A stretch of DNA of 64,000 bases from Kosakonia cowanii JCM 10956 = DSM 18146 (GCF_001975225.1 NZ_CP019445.1:2790001-2854000), one strand, 5' to 3'. Counted from the stretch's first letter, positions 51,367 to 62,339 are shown. Translations and numbers: made by a program. The notes: a model not told the origin generated them from the sequence alone.

Positions 51367-52515
51367 ATGACCACCTATACCCGCCCAGTGCTTTTATTGC
51401 TCTGTGGCCTGATGCTGTTGACCCTGGCTATCGCGACGCTGAACACGCTCGTGCCCCTTTGGCTCGCCCATGAAAATCTGCCCACCTGGCAAGTCGGCAT
51501 GGTTGGCTCATCCTATTTCACTGGCAACCTGCTGGGAACATTACTGACCGGTCGACTGATCCGCCAGATGGGTTTTAACCGCAGCTACTACATCGCCTCG
51601 CTGATTTTTGCCGCAGGCTGCGTCGGCTTAGGGCTGATGGTGGGTTTCTGGAGCTGGATGATTTGGCGTTTTATCGCCGGCGTCGGCTGCGCCATGATTT
51701 GGGTGGTGGTAGAGAGCGCGCTGATGTCCAGCGGCACTGCTCACAACCGCGGTCGCCTGCTGGCGGCCTATATGATGGTTTACTATATCGGCACCGTGCT
51801 TGGCCAATTGATGGTCAGCAAACTGCCAACCGAATTGATGAGCGTACTGCCGTGGGTTACCGGTATGGTGCTGGCTGCGATGCTGCCGCTGCTCTTTACG
51901 CGTATCGTTAATCAGCACAGCGAAGAGCAGGTGGCTTCTTCGATCTGGCCAATGCTGCGCCTGCGTCAGGCCCGTCTTGGCGTTAACGGCTGCATTATCT
52001 CCGGGATTATTCTTGGTTCGCTCTATGGCCTGATGCCGCTCTACCTGTCGCATCAGGGCGTCAGCGACTCCGGCATTGGTTTCTGGATGGCGCTGATGGT
52101 CAGTGCCGGGATTATTGGTCAGTGGCCGATTGGCCGCATCGCTGACCGCTTTGGTCGTTTACTGGTGCTGCGCGTGCAGGTTTTTGTGGTGATTATCGGT
52201 TGCTTCGGCATGCTGAGCAACGCGGCGATGGCACCGGCGCTGTTTGTACTGGGCACGGCAGGCTTTACGCTCTACCCGGTGGCGATGGCCTGGGCCTGTG
52301 AAAAAGTGGAGCATCATCAACTGGTGGCGATGAACCAGGCGCTGCTGCTGAGCTATACCATCGGCAGCCTGCTCGGACCAACGCTCACCTCCATGCTGAT
52401 GCAGAGCTACTCCGACAGCCTGCTGTTTGTGATGATTGCTGGCGTATCGCTGGTCTACCTGGTGATGCTGATGCGCAAAGCGGGCCATCATCCGACGCCG
52501 GTGGCACACGCCTGA
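51367..52515 (+). CDS. ycaD: MFS transporter YcaD
   Basis: Major facilitator superfamily protein of 382 residues, the E. coli YcaD length, with twelve hydrophobic segments. The loop 2-3 motif [14 protein letters not shown] and the repeat in the second half [14 protein letters not shown] are the MFS signature. The substrate is unknown. The start [15 protein letters not shown] matches E. coli. It is convergent with pflA across a bidirectional terminator; in K-12 ycaMNK lie between ycaD and pflA. Confidence 0.93.
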   Translation: MTTYTRPVLLLLCGLMLLTLAIATLNTLVPLWLAHENLPTWQVGMVGSSYFTGNLLGTLLTGRLIRQMGFNRSYYIASLIFAAGCVGLGLMVGFWSWMIWRFIAGVGCAMIWVVVESALMSSGTAHNRGRLLAAYMMVYYIGTVLGQLMVSKLPTELMSVLPWVTGMVLAAMLPLLFTRIVNQHSEEQVASSIWPMLRLRQARLGVNGCIISGIILGSLYGLMPLYLSHQGVSDSGIGFWMALMVSAGIIGQWPIGRIADRFGRLLVLRVQVFVVIIGCFGMLSNAAMAPALFVLGTAGFTLYPVAMAWACEKVEHHQLVAMNQALLLSYTIGSLLGPTLTSMLMQSYSDSLLFVMIAGVSLVYLVMLMRKAGHHPTPVAHA

Positions 52516-52543
52516 CGTTTCTCCGGCTCATTCGGCCAGACAA

Positions 52544-52574
52544 AAAAAGCCACAACGCTATGTTGTGGCTTTTT
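52544..52574. terminator. Bidirectional terminator between ycaD and pflA
   Basis: Thirteen-base perfect stem AAAAAGCCACAAC / GTTGTGGCTTTTT with a five-base loop. A tract on the left and T tract on the right allow termination in both directions between convergent ycaD and pflA. Confidence 0.92.
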
Positions 52575-52589
52575 TATTCGTTTCGCGGC

Positions 52590-53330
52590 TCAGTACATCA
52601 CTTTATGGCCGTACTGCTCGAGGATCCCTTTTACCCGTTCCATGGTCTCTTTTTTCGGCGGGTGAATGCCATCGAGCTTGTACTCTTCGCCCATCGCCAC
52701 CCATTTATGTTTGCCGAGCTCATGGTAGGGCAGCAGTTCGATTTTCTCGACGTTGCCCATGTCGCGGGTAAACTCGCCGAGGCGGTGCGCAGAGTCGTCA
52801 TCATCTGACCAGCCCGGCACGACAACGTAGCGGATCCAGACCTTAATCCCTTTCTTCGCCAGATACTGGGCGAACTCCAGCGTGCGATGGTTGGAGACGC
52901 CAACCAGATTCTGGTGGATCTCATCATTCATCTGTTTCAGATCGAGCATCACCAGATCGGTGACCTCCAGCAGCTCATCGATCACCGGATCGTAGCGGCG
53001 AACAAAGCCGTTGGTATCAAGGCAGGTATGGATACCCTCTTTTTTACAGGCGCGGAACCAGTCACGGACGAACTCCGCCTGCAAAATCGCTTCGCCGCCC
53101 GAGGCAGTTACACCGCCGCCGGAAGCATTCATAAAGTGGCGATAGGCCACCACGTCTTTCATCAGCTCTTCAACGGTGATCTCTTTACCGCCATGGGTAT
53201 CCCAGGTATCACGGTTATGGCAGTAGAGGCAGCGCATCAGGCAGCCCTGAAAAAAGGTGATAAAGCGGATGCCCGGGCCGTCGACCGTGCCGCAGGATTC
53301 GAAGGAGTGTATGCGACCAATAACTGACAT
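52590..53330 (-). CDS. pflA: Pyruvate formate-lyase activating enzyme PflA
   Basis: Radical SAM enzyme that abstracts hydrogen from a PflB glycine to make the catalytic radical under anaerobic conditions. It has 246 residues as in E. coli. The [4Fe-4S] motif C30-x3-C34-x2-C37 (CLMRCLYC), the GGE-like ASGGEAIL segment and [10 protein letters not shown] are conserved. It lies about 190 bp after pflB, behind the pflB terminator hairpin. Confidence 0.97.
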   Translation of the reverse strand: MSVIGRIHSFESCGTVDGPGIRFITFFQGCLMRCLYCHNRDTWDTHGGKEITVEELMKDVVAYRHFMNASGGGVTASGGEAILQAEFVRDWFRACKKEGIHTCLDTNGFVRRYDPVIDELLEVTDLVMLDLKQMNDEIHQNLVGVSNHRTLEFAQYLAKKGIKVWIRYVVVPGWSDDDDSAHRLGEFTRDMGNVEKIELLPYHELGKHKWVAMGEEYKLDGIHPPKKETMERVKGILEQYGHKVMY

Positions 53331-53456
53331 TGCGGTGTTTTCTCCAGATGTGGCCCATCCGGGGCCTGTGTCTGTGCAGTTTCATTCCTTCTGCACTAAG
53401 TCTGTTTTGGCAGGCATCCACTCAATAGATGGCTGACGAAGCAGGCTCTGGTTGTG

Positions 53457-53487
53457 AAAAAGGCCCCACAGACGTGGAGCCTTTATT
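53457..53487 (-). terminator. Terminator of the focA-pflB transcript
   Basis: On the minus strand an 11-base stem AAAGGCTCCAC / GTGGGGCCTTT (one G-U pair) with a four-base loop, ending in a T tract. It is 38 bases past the pflB stop. The single non-Watson-Crick pair is a G-U only on the minus strand, supporting that direction. Confidence 0.8.
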
Positions 53488-53522
53488 GTACGCTTTTTAC
53501 AAGCTTCTTTCAGCCAATACCA

Positions 53523-55804
53523 TTACATGGTCTGGGTGAAAGTACGGGTAATCACGTCCTGCTGCTGCTCTTTAGTCAGAGAGTTAAAGCGCACAGCGTA
53601 ACCGGAAACGCGGATGGTCAGCTGCGGATATTTCTCCGGGTTTTCCATCGCGTCGAGCAGCATTTCGCGGTTCATAACGTTGACGTTGAGGTGCTGACCA
53701 CCTTCGATTGAGGCTTCATGGTGGAAGTAACCATCCATCAGGCCTGCGAGGTTAGTTTTACGCACTTCATCATCTTTACCCAGCGCGTTCGGCACGATAG
53801 AGAAGGTGTAAGAGATACCATCTTTCGCGTAGGCAAACGGCAGTTTTGCAACGGAGGTCAGAGAGGCAACAGCACCTTTCTGGTCACGGCCGTGCATCGG
53901 GTTAGCACCCGGCCCAAACGGTGCACCAGCGCGGCGACCATCCGGGGTGTTACCGGTTTTCTTACCATACACAACGTTAGAGGTGATGGTCAGAACCGAC
54001 TGAGTCGGGATCGCGTTGCGGTAGGTAGTCAGTTTCTGAATTTTCTTCATGAAACGTTCTACCAGGTCAACCGCCATGTCATCGACACGGGCGTCGTTGT
54101 TACCAAACTGCGGGTATTCGCCTTCGATTTCGAAGTCGATAGCCAGACCGTCTTCGTCACGAATCGGTTTAACTTTCGCATATTTGATAGCAGACAGGGA
54201 GTCAGCGGCAACCGACAGGCCAGCGATACCGCAAGCCATGGTGCGAACTACGTCACGATCGTGCAGCGCCATCAGTGAGGCTTCGTAGCTGTACTTGTCG
54301 TGCATGTAGTGGATAACGTTCAGTGCGGTGACATACTGTTTAGCCAGCCAGTCCATAAAGTGATCCATACGTTCCATCACTTCGTCGAACTTCAGCAGGT
54401 CGCCTTTGATAGGTTCAGATTTCGGACCTACCTGCATTTTCAGTTTTTCATCCACGCCGCCGTTGATAGCGTACAGCATGGTTTTCGCCAGGTTTGCACG
54501 GGCACCGAAGAACTGCATCTGTTTGCCGACAACCATCGGGCTTACGCAGCAGGCAATCGCGTAGTCATCGTTGTTGAAGTCCGGGCGCATCAGGTCATCG
54601 TTCTCATACTGCAGAGAAGAGGTGTCGATGGAGACTTTGGCAGCGAATTTTTGAAGTTCAGCGGCAGTTTTTCAGACCACAGAACGGTGATGTTCGGCTC
54701 CGGAGACGGCCCCATGGTGTAAAGGGTGTTCAGGAAGCGGAAGCTGTTTTTGGAAACCAGCGTACGGCCGTCAACGCCCATACCACCGATAGATTCAGTT
54801 GCCCAAATCGGGTCGCCAGAGAAGAGCTCATCATACTCAGGAGTACGCAGGAAGCGGACCATACGCAGTTTCATGACCAGGTGGTCAATCATTTCCTGTG
54901 CATCCTGCTCGGTGATTTTGCCCGCTTTCAGGTCACGTTCAATGTAGACGTCCAGGAAGGTAGAAACACGACCGAAGGACATTGCAGCGCCGTTCTGAGA
55001 CTTAACCGCGGCCAGGTAGCCGAAGTAGGTCCACTGGATTGCTTCCTGAGCAGTAGTTGCCGGACCGGAGATATCACAGCCATATTTTGCTGCCATCTCT
55101 TTGATCTGACCCAGCGCGCGGTGCTGTTCAGCAATCTCTTCACGCAGACGGATAGTCGCTTCCAGGTTTACGCCGTTTTCCAGGTCAGACTGCAGAGACT
55201 GGAACTGGGCATATTTGTCTTTCATCAGGAAGTCGATACCGTACAGCGCAACGCGACGGTAGTCACCGATGATACGACCACGGCCGTAGGCGTCCGGCAG
55301 ACCGGTCAGCACGCCAGATTTACGGCAGTTCAGGATATCTTTGGTGTAAACATCGAATACGCCCTGGTTATGGGTTTTACGGTATTCGGTGAAGATTTTT
55401 TTCAGCTGCGGATCCAGTTCGCGGTTGTACGCTTTGCAGGAACCTTCAACCATTTTGATCCCGCCAAACGGGATGATGGCGCGTTTCAGCGGAGCTTCGG
55501 TCTGCAGACCAACGATCTTCTCAAGCTGCTTGTTGATGTAGCCCGCATCGTGAGAGGTGATAGTGGAAGCAACGGAGGTGTCGAAATCAACTGGCGCATG
55601 CGTGCGGTTTTCCAGTTTCACGCCTTCCATGACTTTGTCCCACAGCTTGGTGGTCGCGTCAGTGGCGCCCGCCAGGAAGGACTCGTCACCTTCGTACGGA
55701 GTGTAGTTTTTCTGGATAAAATCACGTACGTTTACAGCGTTTTGCCATTCACCTTGAGTAAAACCTTCCCAGGCTGCGGCTAATTTTTCGTTAAGTTCGG
55801 ACAT
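53523..55804 (-). pseudogene. pflB: Formate acetyltransferase PflB, interrupted by a one-base deletion
   Basis: Glycyl-radical enzyme splitting pyruvate and CoA into formate and acetyl-CoA in anaerobic growth. The frame from 55804 reads [15 protein letters not shown] to LPLNFK (about residue 385) and then runs out of frame to a stop near 54590; the rest continues in a second frame ([10 protein letters not shown] onward) to 53523. At 54648-54652 the plus strand has five Ts; one more T would restore [11 protein letters not shown] as in E. coli and give exactly 760 residues. All key residues survive in the second frame: the ACCVSP cysteine pair and the radical glycine in RVSGYAVRF. As written it encodes no active enzyme; a homopolymer sequencing error is a very plausible explanation. 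It lies 51 bases after focA. Confidence 0.93.
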
Positions 55805-55855
55805 GTAACACCTACCTTCTTAAGTGGATTTTTTATTTACTGCCTGAAACGATCT

Positions 55856-56713
55856 TTAGTGACGATCGTTGCCACGCAGGTAAATGACCCAGTATGTCAA
55901 CCCGACCAGTAAGCCTCCACCGATGATGTTCCCGATGGTTACCGGGATCAGGTTGTCGGTAATAAAGTGCATTACGGTCAGGTGAGAAAAACTTTCCGGG
56001 CTGGAACCAACGGCGGTCCAGAACTCCGGGCTTGCAAAGTTGCGAATCACGATGCCCATCGGGATCATAAACATGTTCGCAATACTGTGCTCAAAACCGC
56101 TGGCGACAAACATCGCTACCGGCAGCACCATAATCATTGCTTTATCCATCAGGCTGCGGCCGGAGTAACTCATCCATACCGCCATGCAGACCATCAGGTT
56201 GGCGAGGATACCCAACGCCACCGCTTCAACGAAGGTGTGGTGCACCTTGTGATCGGCGGTCTGCAATACGTTTAAGCCCCAGCCGCCGTTGGCGACCATA
56301 TATTCGCCGGACAGCCACATTAATAAGACGAAGAGCAGCGCACCCACCAGGTTACCAACGTAAACGTTGATCCAGTTTCGAGCCAGTTGCCCCCATGTGA
56401 TGCGTCCGCTGGCTTTCGCCACAACAATCAGCACCGTGGAGGTAAAGAGGTCGGCGCCGCAGATAATGCAGAGAATCAACCCAAGTGAGAAACAGATGCC
56501 GCCGATAAGTTTCGCAATGCCATACGGCATGGTTGCTGTACCGGTGGTAGCCGTTATATAGAAAACGAATGCAATGGAGATAAACACACCGGCGGTAATC
56601 GCCAGGTAGAAGGTCTTAAGCGGATGTTTAGTCGCTTTATAGACACCAGCTTCTTCGGCCACTTTGGCCATCTCTGCTGGAAGTATAAGATCAAAAGGGT
56701 TGTCAGCTTTCAC
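55856..56713 (-). CDS. focA: Formate channel FocA
   Basis: Pentameric FNT-family formate/nitrite channel of the inner membrane, 285 residues when started at the GTG at 56713 (VKADNPFDLILPAEMA), the E. coli length and start codon; the 14-codon extension upstream is not conserved. Six hydrophobic segments; conserved CGADLFTSTV and the H209-type HSIANMFMIPMG motif that protonates formate. It is first in focA-pflB, with a near-consensus FNR box upstream. In E. coli its N-terminus interacts with PflB. Confidence 0.96.
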   Translation of the reverse strand: MKADNPFDLILPAEMAKVAEEAGVYKATKHPLKTFYLAITAGVFISIAFVFYITATTGTATMPYGIAKLIGGICFSLGLILCIICGADLFTSTVLIVVAKASGRITWGQLARNWINVYVGNLVGALLFVLLMWLSGEYMVANGGWGLNVLQTADHKVHHTFVEAVALGILANLMVCMAVWMSYSGRSLMDKAMIMVLPVAMFVASGFEHSIANMFMIPMGIVIRNFASPEFWTAVGSSPESFSHLTVMHFITDNLIPVTIGNIIGGGLLVGLTYWVIYLRGNDRH

Positions 56714-56773
56714 ACTAACTCTCTCTTTATTAAGTCGGCGACGAGATACTAACAAAGCATTATAGAAGACAAT

Positions 56774-56787
56774 TTGATATGGATCAT
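56774..56787. promoter_or_regulatory. FNR-type box upstream of focA-pflB
   Basis: TTGATATGGATCAT matches the FNR consensus TTGAT-N4-ATCAA at nine of ten defined bases. It lies about 60-75 bases upstream of the focA start; anaerobic FNR activation of focA-pfl is established in E. coli. Confidence 0.65.
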
Positions 56788-57040
56788 ATCTCGCCTGGCT
56801 TATAGGCCCGCAAAGCGTATGGTTTTTCTGCTAAAGCGGAGTAACGTGTTGATTATCAAAATAAAAATAAATTTTAAAATTTATAAGAAGCGTTGAATTT
56901 TTTTGTGCGATCCTCCGTTAACGGTTAATTAATATGGAGTAATTGCCATTCGACGTAACAATATTCGCGCTGCGAATATAATTATATTCACCCACGATTA
57001 ACGTAAATATTACATTTAAGATTCATCACCAAAATATAAT

Positions 57041-57065
57041 AAAAAAGGGGCAATAAAATTGCCCC
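57041..57065 (-). terminator. Rho-independent terminator of ycaO
   Basis: On the minus strand, stem GGGGCAAT / ATTGCCCC (57047-57054, 57058-57065) with a three-base loop, then six Ts (complement of the A run at 57041-57046). It is about 54 bases past the ycaO stop. Confidence 0.88.
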
Positions 57066-57118
57066 GTAATATAGCGTAGACTTGCGAATAAGCCTACCTG
57101 TTGTAGTGTTATTTATCG

Positions 57119-58879
57119 TTACTTAGACCAGTAAGCGACTTTGGCACGTTGTAATTTTTCGTAAGCGGCTAACAGTGCCTGATGAGCCGGGAACGCCTGC
57201 AGCGTGCCGTCGGCAGGCTGCAGATCGTAAAACGGCGCTTCACCGCTGAGGGCGGCGCTGGCGGCTTCAACGGCCTGCGCGCCATACATGCGCACAAAAG
57301 CGTTCAGGTATTGCAGCGGTTGGCGCTCCTCTTCCTGCGCCAGCAGAAGCAGGGTCTGCAGGCAGCGGTAGTAGTTGGCACGCTCTGGGCTGAAGATCGA
57401 GGCATTAAACTCAATCGTCCACTCGGTCCAGGCCAGCGCCTGATCGAGATCGCCGCCCGCCAGCGCCAGCATCGCTTTCAGCTCGCCGATGCGCAGGGTG
57501 TACCAGCCGTTATCTTTGCCCGTCGCCAGACCCAGCAGCTCGCGCACGCGTGTAAAGTCATCGTGACCTTCATCATCCAGCTGGGCGATAAGATCGAGAT
57601 AGGCCTCTTTATCCCACTCGCTGCCAGGCAGGGAGAGGATCGTTTCACGCAGGTGGGTACCCATGGTGTTATTCGCCAGCCACAGATCTTCCGCCGGATA
57701 GATATCAGACATGCCCGGCACCAGAATACGGCAGGCATAGACGCCCAGGTGCTCATAATCCGCGATATAAACCTCTTTATCTTCCTTCTGGAAGATACTC
57801 ATCAGCGTCGCGAACTCCTCTTCCGTAGTGCCGGCAAAGCTCCAGTCGACAAACGGATAATCGGCATCCTGTTTGAACAGATCCCAGGAGATAAGACCGC
57901 TGGAGTCAATAAAGTGCGTTTCGAGGTTAGCGTGTTCCGCCACTTCTTCATCATCAAAGGTCGGCGGAGTGAAGACATCCAGATCCTTCAGACCGCGGCC
58001 CTGCAACAGTTCCGTCACCGTACGCTCCAGCGCCACGCCGAAGTCCGGGTGCGCGCCAAACGAGGCGAAGCAAGTGCCATTCGCCGGGTTGAACAGCACC
58101 ACGCAGATCACCGGGTAGTTACCGCCCAGCGAGCCGTCATAGGCAAAGATTGGGAAACCTTCCGCTTCCAGTTTGGCAATCGCTTCGACCACGCCCGGAT
58201 AGCGCGCCAGCACCTCCTGCGGGATCTCCGGCAGGCTAATACTCTCGGCGATAATGCGGTTTTTAATATGACGTTCGAAAACTTCAGACAGCCCCTGCAC
58301 GCGCGCTTCGTTACGGGTATTGCCCGCCGACATGCCGTTGGAGACATAGAGGTTGCCGACGATATTCATCGGGATATAGACCGTCTGCTCATCCGACTGG
58401 CGGGTAAAGGGCAGGGCGCAGATCCCGCGCTCTTCATTACCGGATTGCAGATCGATCAACATACCAGCGGCCAGCTCATTTTCCGGATCGTAGTAGGCAC
58501 GCAGACGTGCATCGAGAATGCCTTCCGGCAGCGAGTCATCTTCCGGCAGCGGGAACCACTTCTCATTCGGATAGTGGACAAACGGCCCCTGGGCAATGGC
58601 GTCGCCAAGCCAGAAGTCAGCAAAGAAGTAGTTGGTGGAGAGACGTTCGAAATATTCGCCGAGCGCGGAGGCCAGCGCCGCTTTCTTCGTGGCACCTTTA
58701 CCATTGGTAAAGCAGAGCGCGCACTCTTTATCGCGGATATGCACCGACCAGACGTTTGGCACAGGGTTTAGCCAGGAGGCCTCTTCAATATTGAAACCGA
58801 GATCGGTCAGTTTCTGCTGAAAGCGGGCGATGGAGTCTTCCAGCGCGGCGTCTTTACCGGGGATAAATGTTTGAGTCAT
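57119..58879 (-). CDS. ycaO: Ribosomal protein S12 methylthiotransferase accessory factor YcaO
   Basis: Founding member of the ATP-dependent YcaO cyclodehydratase superfamily; in E. coli it aids RimO-dependent beta-methylthiolation of ribosomal protein S12, by an unclear mechanism. It has 586 residues from the ATG at 58879, the E. coli length. ATP-binding segments include KGATKKAALASALGEYFERL (in part ALASALGEYFERL), NGMSAGNTRNEARVQGLSEVFER (in part GLSEVFERH) and the TPR-like C-terminal domain LNAFVRMYGAQAVEAA. It stands alone; no azole-peptide precursor or partner genes are nearby. Confidence 0.95.
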   Translation of the reverse strand: MTQTFIPGKDAALEDSIARFQQKLTDLGFNIEEASWLNPVPNVWSVHIRDKECALCFTNGKGATKKAALASALGEYFERLSTNYFFADFWLGDAIAQGPFVHYPNEKWFPLPEDDSLPEGILDARLRAYYDPENELAAGMLIDLQSGNEERGICALPFTRQSDEQTVYIPMNIVGNLYVSNGMSAGNTRNEARVQGLSEVFERHIKNRIIAESISLPEIPQEVLARYPGVVEAIAKLEAEGFPIFAYDGSLGGNYPVICVVLFNPANGTCFASFGAHPDFGVALERTVTELLQGRGLKDLDVFTPPTFDDEEVAEHANLETHFIDSSGLISWDLFKQDADYPFVDWSFAGTTEEEFATLMSIFQKEDKEVYIADYEHLGVYACRILVPGMSDIYPAEDLWLANNTMGTHLRETILSLPGSEWDKEAYLDLIAQLDDEGHDDFTRVRELLGLATGKDNGWYTLRIGELKAMLALAGGDLDQALAWTEWTIEFNASIFSPERANYYRCLQTLLLLAQEEERQPLQYLNAFVRMYGAQAVEAASAALSGEAPFYDLQPADGTLQAFPAHQALLAAYEKLQRAKVAYWSK

Positions 58880-59016
58880 GGCGGTCACTTTTTTCGTACG
58901 TAAAGCGCGCAATGATACGGGTTTTACGTGGCAGGCGCTATCGTCCTTAGTGGTGCGGCGAAAATAAAAGTTCTGGCTATGCTTATCAGGAGTAACTCAC
59001 TGTTAAGGCATTAAAA

Positions 59017-59709
59017 ATGAAAGCGTTTGACCTGCATCGCATGGCGCTCGACAAGGTTCCCCTCGAATTTCTGGGCGAAGTGGCCCTGCGCAGTCTCTAC
59101 ACCTTTGTACTGGTTTTTCTGTTCCTCAAAATCACTGGTCGACGCGGCGTACGGCAGATGTCGCTGTTTGAAGTGTTGATTATTTTGACCCTTGGCTCGG
59201 CGGCGGGTGACGTCGCTTTCTATGATGATGTCCCCATGCTGCCGGTGCTGGTGGTCTTTATTACCCTCGCGCTGCTCTACCGTCTGGTGATGTGGCTGAT
59301 GTCGCATAGCGAAAAGCTGGAAGATCTGCTCGAGGGCAAGCCGATCGTCATTATTAAAGAGGGCGAGCTGGAGTGGGAGAGGCTGCATAAAGAGAACATG
59401 ACAGAGTTCGAGTTCTTTATGGAGCTGCGCAACAACGGCGTCGAGCAGCTCGGGCAGGTGCGGCTGGCGATTATGGAGACCAACGGCCAACTCAGCGTCT
59501 ATTACTATATTGATGAAGAGGTCAAACCCGGGCTCTGCATTCTGCCAGAGGGGTGCAGCGAGCGTTTTATCACCGTGCCGGAAGCGGGCGATTATGTTTG
59601 CGTCCGCTGCAGTAAAATTTCTGCGCTGCAGGCGGGTGAAAAAAAAGCCTGCCCGCGCTGCGCAAATCCGGAATGGTCGAAGGCCAGCAGGGCGATTCGC
59701 GTCACATAA
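59017..59709 (+). CDS. ycaP: Membrane protein YcaP (YetF/DUF421 family)
   Basis: Inner-membrane protein of unknown function, 230 residues as in E. coli. Three membrane helices (about 24-42, 48-66, 70-92) precede a cytoplasmic YetF-type domain (LEGKPIVIIKEGELEWERL region, MTEFEFFMELRNNGVEQLGQV) and a C-terminal zinc-ribbon-like four-cysteine motif (CVRC..CPRC). It is divergent from ycaO and upstream of serC. Confidence 0.94.
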   Translation: MKAFDLHRMALDKVPLEFLGEVALRSLYTFVLVFLFLKITGRRGVRQMSLFEVLIILTLGSAAGDVAFYDDVPMLPVLVVFITLALLYRLVMWLMSHSEKLEDLLEGKPIVIIKEGELEWERLHKENMTEFEFFMELRNNGVEQLGQVRLAIMETNGQLSVYYYIDEEVKPGLCILPEGCSERFITVPEAGDYVCVRCSKISALQAGEKKACPRCANPEWSKASRAIRVT

Positions 59710-59871
59710 CAGGGTTTTTATCGGATCTGCTTTCGACTGACAAAACATTCTGCTATGTGATGGGGCGCACAACTTTCCCCTGCCTCTGATTACTCGTTGC
59801 GGCCTGTGGCGGTGAATGATAAAACCGATGTCACAGGAAAAACGTTTTGCTTTATAGGGTGGTAAGGGGAA

Positions 59872-60957
59872 ATGACGCAGGTTTTCAATTTTAGTTCTGG
59901 CCCGGCCGTATTACCGGCGGATGTGCTTAAGCAGGCTCAGCAGGAGTTGTGCGACTGGCAAGGTCTCGGCACGTCGGTGATGGAAATCAGCCACCGTGGC
60001 AAAGAGTTTATCCAGGTGGCGGAAGAGGCAGAAAAGGATTTTCGCGATCTGCTCAATATCCCCTCCAACTACAAAGTGCTGTTTTGTCACGGCGGTGGCC
60101 GCGGCCAGTTCGCTGGCGTTCCGCTCAATCTGCTGGGCGATAAAACCACCGCGGATTATGTCGATGCCGGTTACTGGGCGGCAAGCGCCGTCAAAGAGGC
60201 GAAGAAGTACTGCACGCCGAACGTTATCGATGCCAAAACCACCCTCGACGGCCTGCGCGCGGTTAAACCGATGCGCGACTGGCAGCTGAGCGACAACGCA
60301 GCCTATCTGCACTACTGCCCGAACGAAACGATCGACGGCATTGCCATTGACGAAACGCCGGACTTTGGCGATGTGGTGGTGGCAGCGGATTTCTCCTCTA
60401 CCATTCTTTCTGCCCCCCTTGATGTCAGCCGCTTTGGCGTGATTTACGCCGGTGCGCAGAAAAACATTGGCCCGGCGGGATTAACGCTGGTTATTGTGCG
60501 TGAAGATTTGCTCGGTAAAGCGCACCAGTCCTGCCCGTCGATTCTTGATTACAGCGTGCTTAACGATAACGATTCGATGTTCAACACCCCGCCGACCTTT
60601 GCCTGGTACCTCTCCGGCCTGGTATTCAAATGGCTGAAGCAGCAGGGTGGCGTGGCAGCGATGGACCGCATCAACCAGCAAAAAGCCGATCTGCTGTATG
60701 GCGTGATCGACGGTAGTGATTTCTACCGTAACGATGTGGCGAAGGCGAACCGCTCACGTATGAACGTCCCTTTCCAGCTGGCTGACAGCGCGCTCGATAA
60801 ACTCTTCCTCGAAGAGTCGTTTGCCGCTGGCCTGCACGCGCTGAAAGGCCACCGTGTGGTGGGCGGCATGCGTGCTTCCATCTATAACGCCATGCCGCTG
60901 GCGGGCGTGCAGGCGCTGACGGACTTTATGGTTGAGTTCGAACGCCGTCACGGTTAA
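59872..60957 (+). CDS. serC: Phosphoserine aminotransferase SerC
   Basis: PLP enzyme making 3-phosphoserine for serine and 4-phosphohydroxythreonine for pyridoxal phosphate synthesis. It has 361 residues (E. coli 362). [11 protein letters not shown] opening, [15 protein letters not shown], and the PLP lysine in [12 protein letters not shown] are conserved; a one-residue deletion falls at [12 protein letters not shown]. First gene of the serC-aroA operon, which links serine and aromatic synthesis through enterobactin. Confidence 0.97.
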   Translation: MTQVFNFSSGPAVLPADVLKQAQQELCDWQGLGTSVMEISHRGKEFIQVAEEAEKDFRDLLNIPSNYKVLFCHGGGRGQFAGVPLNLLGDKTTADYVDAGYWAASAVKEAKKYCTPNVIDAKTTLDGLRAVKPMRDWQLSDNAAYLHYCPNETIDGIAIDETPDFGDVVVAADFSSTILSAPLDVSRFGVIYAGAQKNIGPAGLTLVIVREDLLGKAHQSCPSILDYSVLNDNDSMFNTPPTFAWYLSGLVFKWLKQQGGVAAMDRINQQKADLLYGVIDGSDFYRNDVAKANRSRMNVPFQLADSALDKLFLEESFAAGLHALKGHRVVGGMRASIYNAMPLAGVQALTDFMVEFERRHG

Positions 60958-60972
60958 TGCAGTAATGACCAT

Positions 60973-60997
60973 CCCCGCAGCCGGGCTGCGGGGTTTT
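60973..60997 (+). terminator. Intercistronic terminator/attenuator between serC and aroA
   Basis: Nine-base GC-rich stem CCCCGCAGC / GCTGCGGGG (60973-60981, 60985-60993) followed by TTTTATTTT. In E. coli a terminator in this position lets only part of serC transcripts proceed into aroA. Confidence 0.85.
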
Positions 60998-61023
60998 ATT
61001 TTGTCCGTAGAGAGTGAAGTTTC

Positions 61024-62307
61024 ATGGAATCCCTGACGTTACAACCCATCGCGCGTGTGGATGGCACCATCAATCTGCCTGGTTCAAAGAGTGTTTCAAA
61101 CCGCGCCTTGCTGCTTGCCGCATTTGCCCGTGGCACCACCGTGCTGACCAACCTGCTGGACAGCGACGATGTTCGCCATATGCTTAATGCCCTGACTACG
61201 CTGGGGGTTCACTATACGCTGTCAGCCGATCGCACCCGCTGTGAAGTGACCGGCGTGGGCGGCCCGCTGAACGCGGCAGAAAAAGTTGAGTTATTCCTCG
61301 GTAATGCTGGTACGGCGATGCGTCCGCTGGCAGCCGCGCTCTGCCTGGGCGACGGCGACGTGGTATTGACCGGCGAGCCGCGCATGAAAGAGCGCCCGAT
61401 TGGTCATCTCGTTGACGCGCTGCGTCAGGGCGGGGCGAAGATCGACTACCTTGAGCAGGAGCACTATCCGCCTCTGCGCCTGCGCGGCGGGTTCAACGGC
61501 GGCGAAGTGAGCGTTGATGGCAGCGTCTCCAGCCAGTTCTTAACCGCGCTGCTGATGACCGCGCCACTGGCGCCGCAGGATACGGTGATCACCATCAAAG
61601 GCGATCTGGTGTCGAAACCCTATATCGACATTACTCTGCATCTGATGAAAACTTTTGGCGTTGACGTTGATAACCAGCAGTACCAGCGTTTTGTCGTGCG
61701 TGGCGGGCAGCACTATCAGTCGCCGGGACACTACCTGGTTGAAGGCGATGCCTCGTCTGCCTCCTACTTCCTTGCGGCTGCGGCCATTAAAGGCGGTACA
61801 GTCAAGGTGACCGGTATTGGTCGTAATAGCGTGCAGGGCGATATTCGTTTTGCCGATGTGCTGGAAAAAATGGGCGCGACCGTGGTCTGGGGCGAAGATT
61901 ATATTGCCTGTTCGCGCGGCGAGCTGAACGCCATCGATATGGACATGAACCATATTCCCGATGCGGCGATGACCATCGCCACTACGGCACTCTTCGCGAA
62001 GGGTACTACTACGCTGCGTAATATCTACAACTGGCGCGTGAAGGAGACCGATCGCCTCTTCGCCATGGCGACGGAGCTGCGCAAAGTGGGCGCAACGGTG
62101 GAGGAGGGGGAAGACTTTATTCGCGTGACGCCGCCAGCTGCGCTGCAGGTTGCAGAGATTGGCACCTATAACGATCACCGCATGGCGATGTGTTTCTCGC
62201 TGGTGGCGCTGTCGGATACGGCGGTCACCATTCTCGATCCGAAATGCACGGCGAAAACTTTCCCTGATTACTTCGAGCAGTTAGCGCGTATCAGTACGCT
62301 TGCCTGA
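61024..62307 (+). CDS. aroA: EPSP synthase AroA
   Basis: 3-phosphoshikimate 1-carboxyvinyltransferase, sixth step of the shikimate pathway. It has 427 residues, the E. coli length. Class I active-site motifs [16 protein letters not shown] and [17 protein letters not shown] (the glyphosate-sensitive [10 protein letters not shown] with Gly96, Thr97 and Pro101 equivalents), [15 protein letters not shown] and [10 protein letters not shown] are intact. Confidence 0.97.
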   Translation: MESLTLQPIARVDGTINLPGSKSVSNRALLLAAFARGTTVLTNLLDSDDVRHMLNALTTLGVHYTLSADRTRCEVTGVGGPLNAAEKVELFLGNAGTAMRPLAAALCLGDGDVVLTGEPRMKERPIGHLVDALRQGGAKIDYLEQEHYPPLRLRGGFNGGEVSVDGSVSSQFLTALLMTAPLAPQDTVITIKGDLVSKPYIDITLHLMKTFGVDVDNQQYQRFVVRGGQHYQSPGHYLVEGDASSASYFLAAAAIKGGTVKVTGIGRNSVQGDIRFADVLEKMGATVVWGEDYIACSRGELNAIDMDMNHIPDAAMTIATTALFAKGTTTLRNIYNWRVKETDRLFAMATELRKVGATVEEGEDFIRVTPPAALQVAEIGTYNDHRMAMCFSLVALSDTAVTILDPKCTAKTFPDYFEQLARISTLA

Positions 62308-62316
62308 TGTTCTTAC

Positions 62317-62339
62317 CGCCCCGCATCCTCTGCGGGGCG
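62317..62339 (+). terminator. Hairpin after aroA (probable terminator)
   Basis: Nine-base stem CGCCCCGCA / TGCGGGGCG (62317-62325, 62331-62339) with a TCCTC loop, starting nine bases past the aroA stop. No T-run follows, so termination may be weak. Confidence 0.55.

Larger units (their letters stand above)
56714..57118. other. focA-ycaO intergenic region, focA-pfl promoter region (405 bp)
   Basis: AT-rich gap between two leftward genes. It holds the ycaO terminator (57041-57065) and the focA-pfl regulatory DNA. In E. coli this operon has several promoters controlled by FNR, ArcA and IHF. A near-consensus FNR site is at 56774-56787 and AT-rich stretches suited to IHF or ArcA binding fill 56850-57030, but I cannot assign individual promoters. 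No gene is supported. Confidence 0.6.

Noticed and set aside
57182..58771. 529-codon frame antisense to ycaO
   Set aside because: Long only because of the GC-rich codon bias of ycaO; the product has no recognisable domain and ycaO itself is complete.
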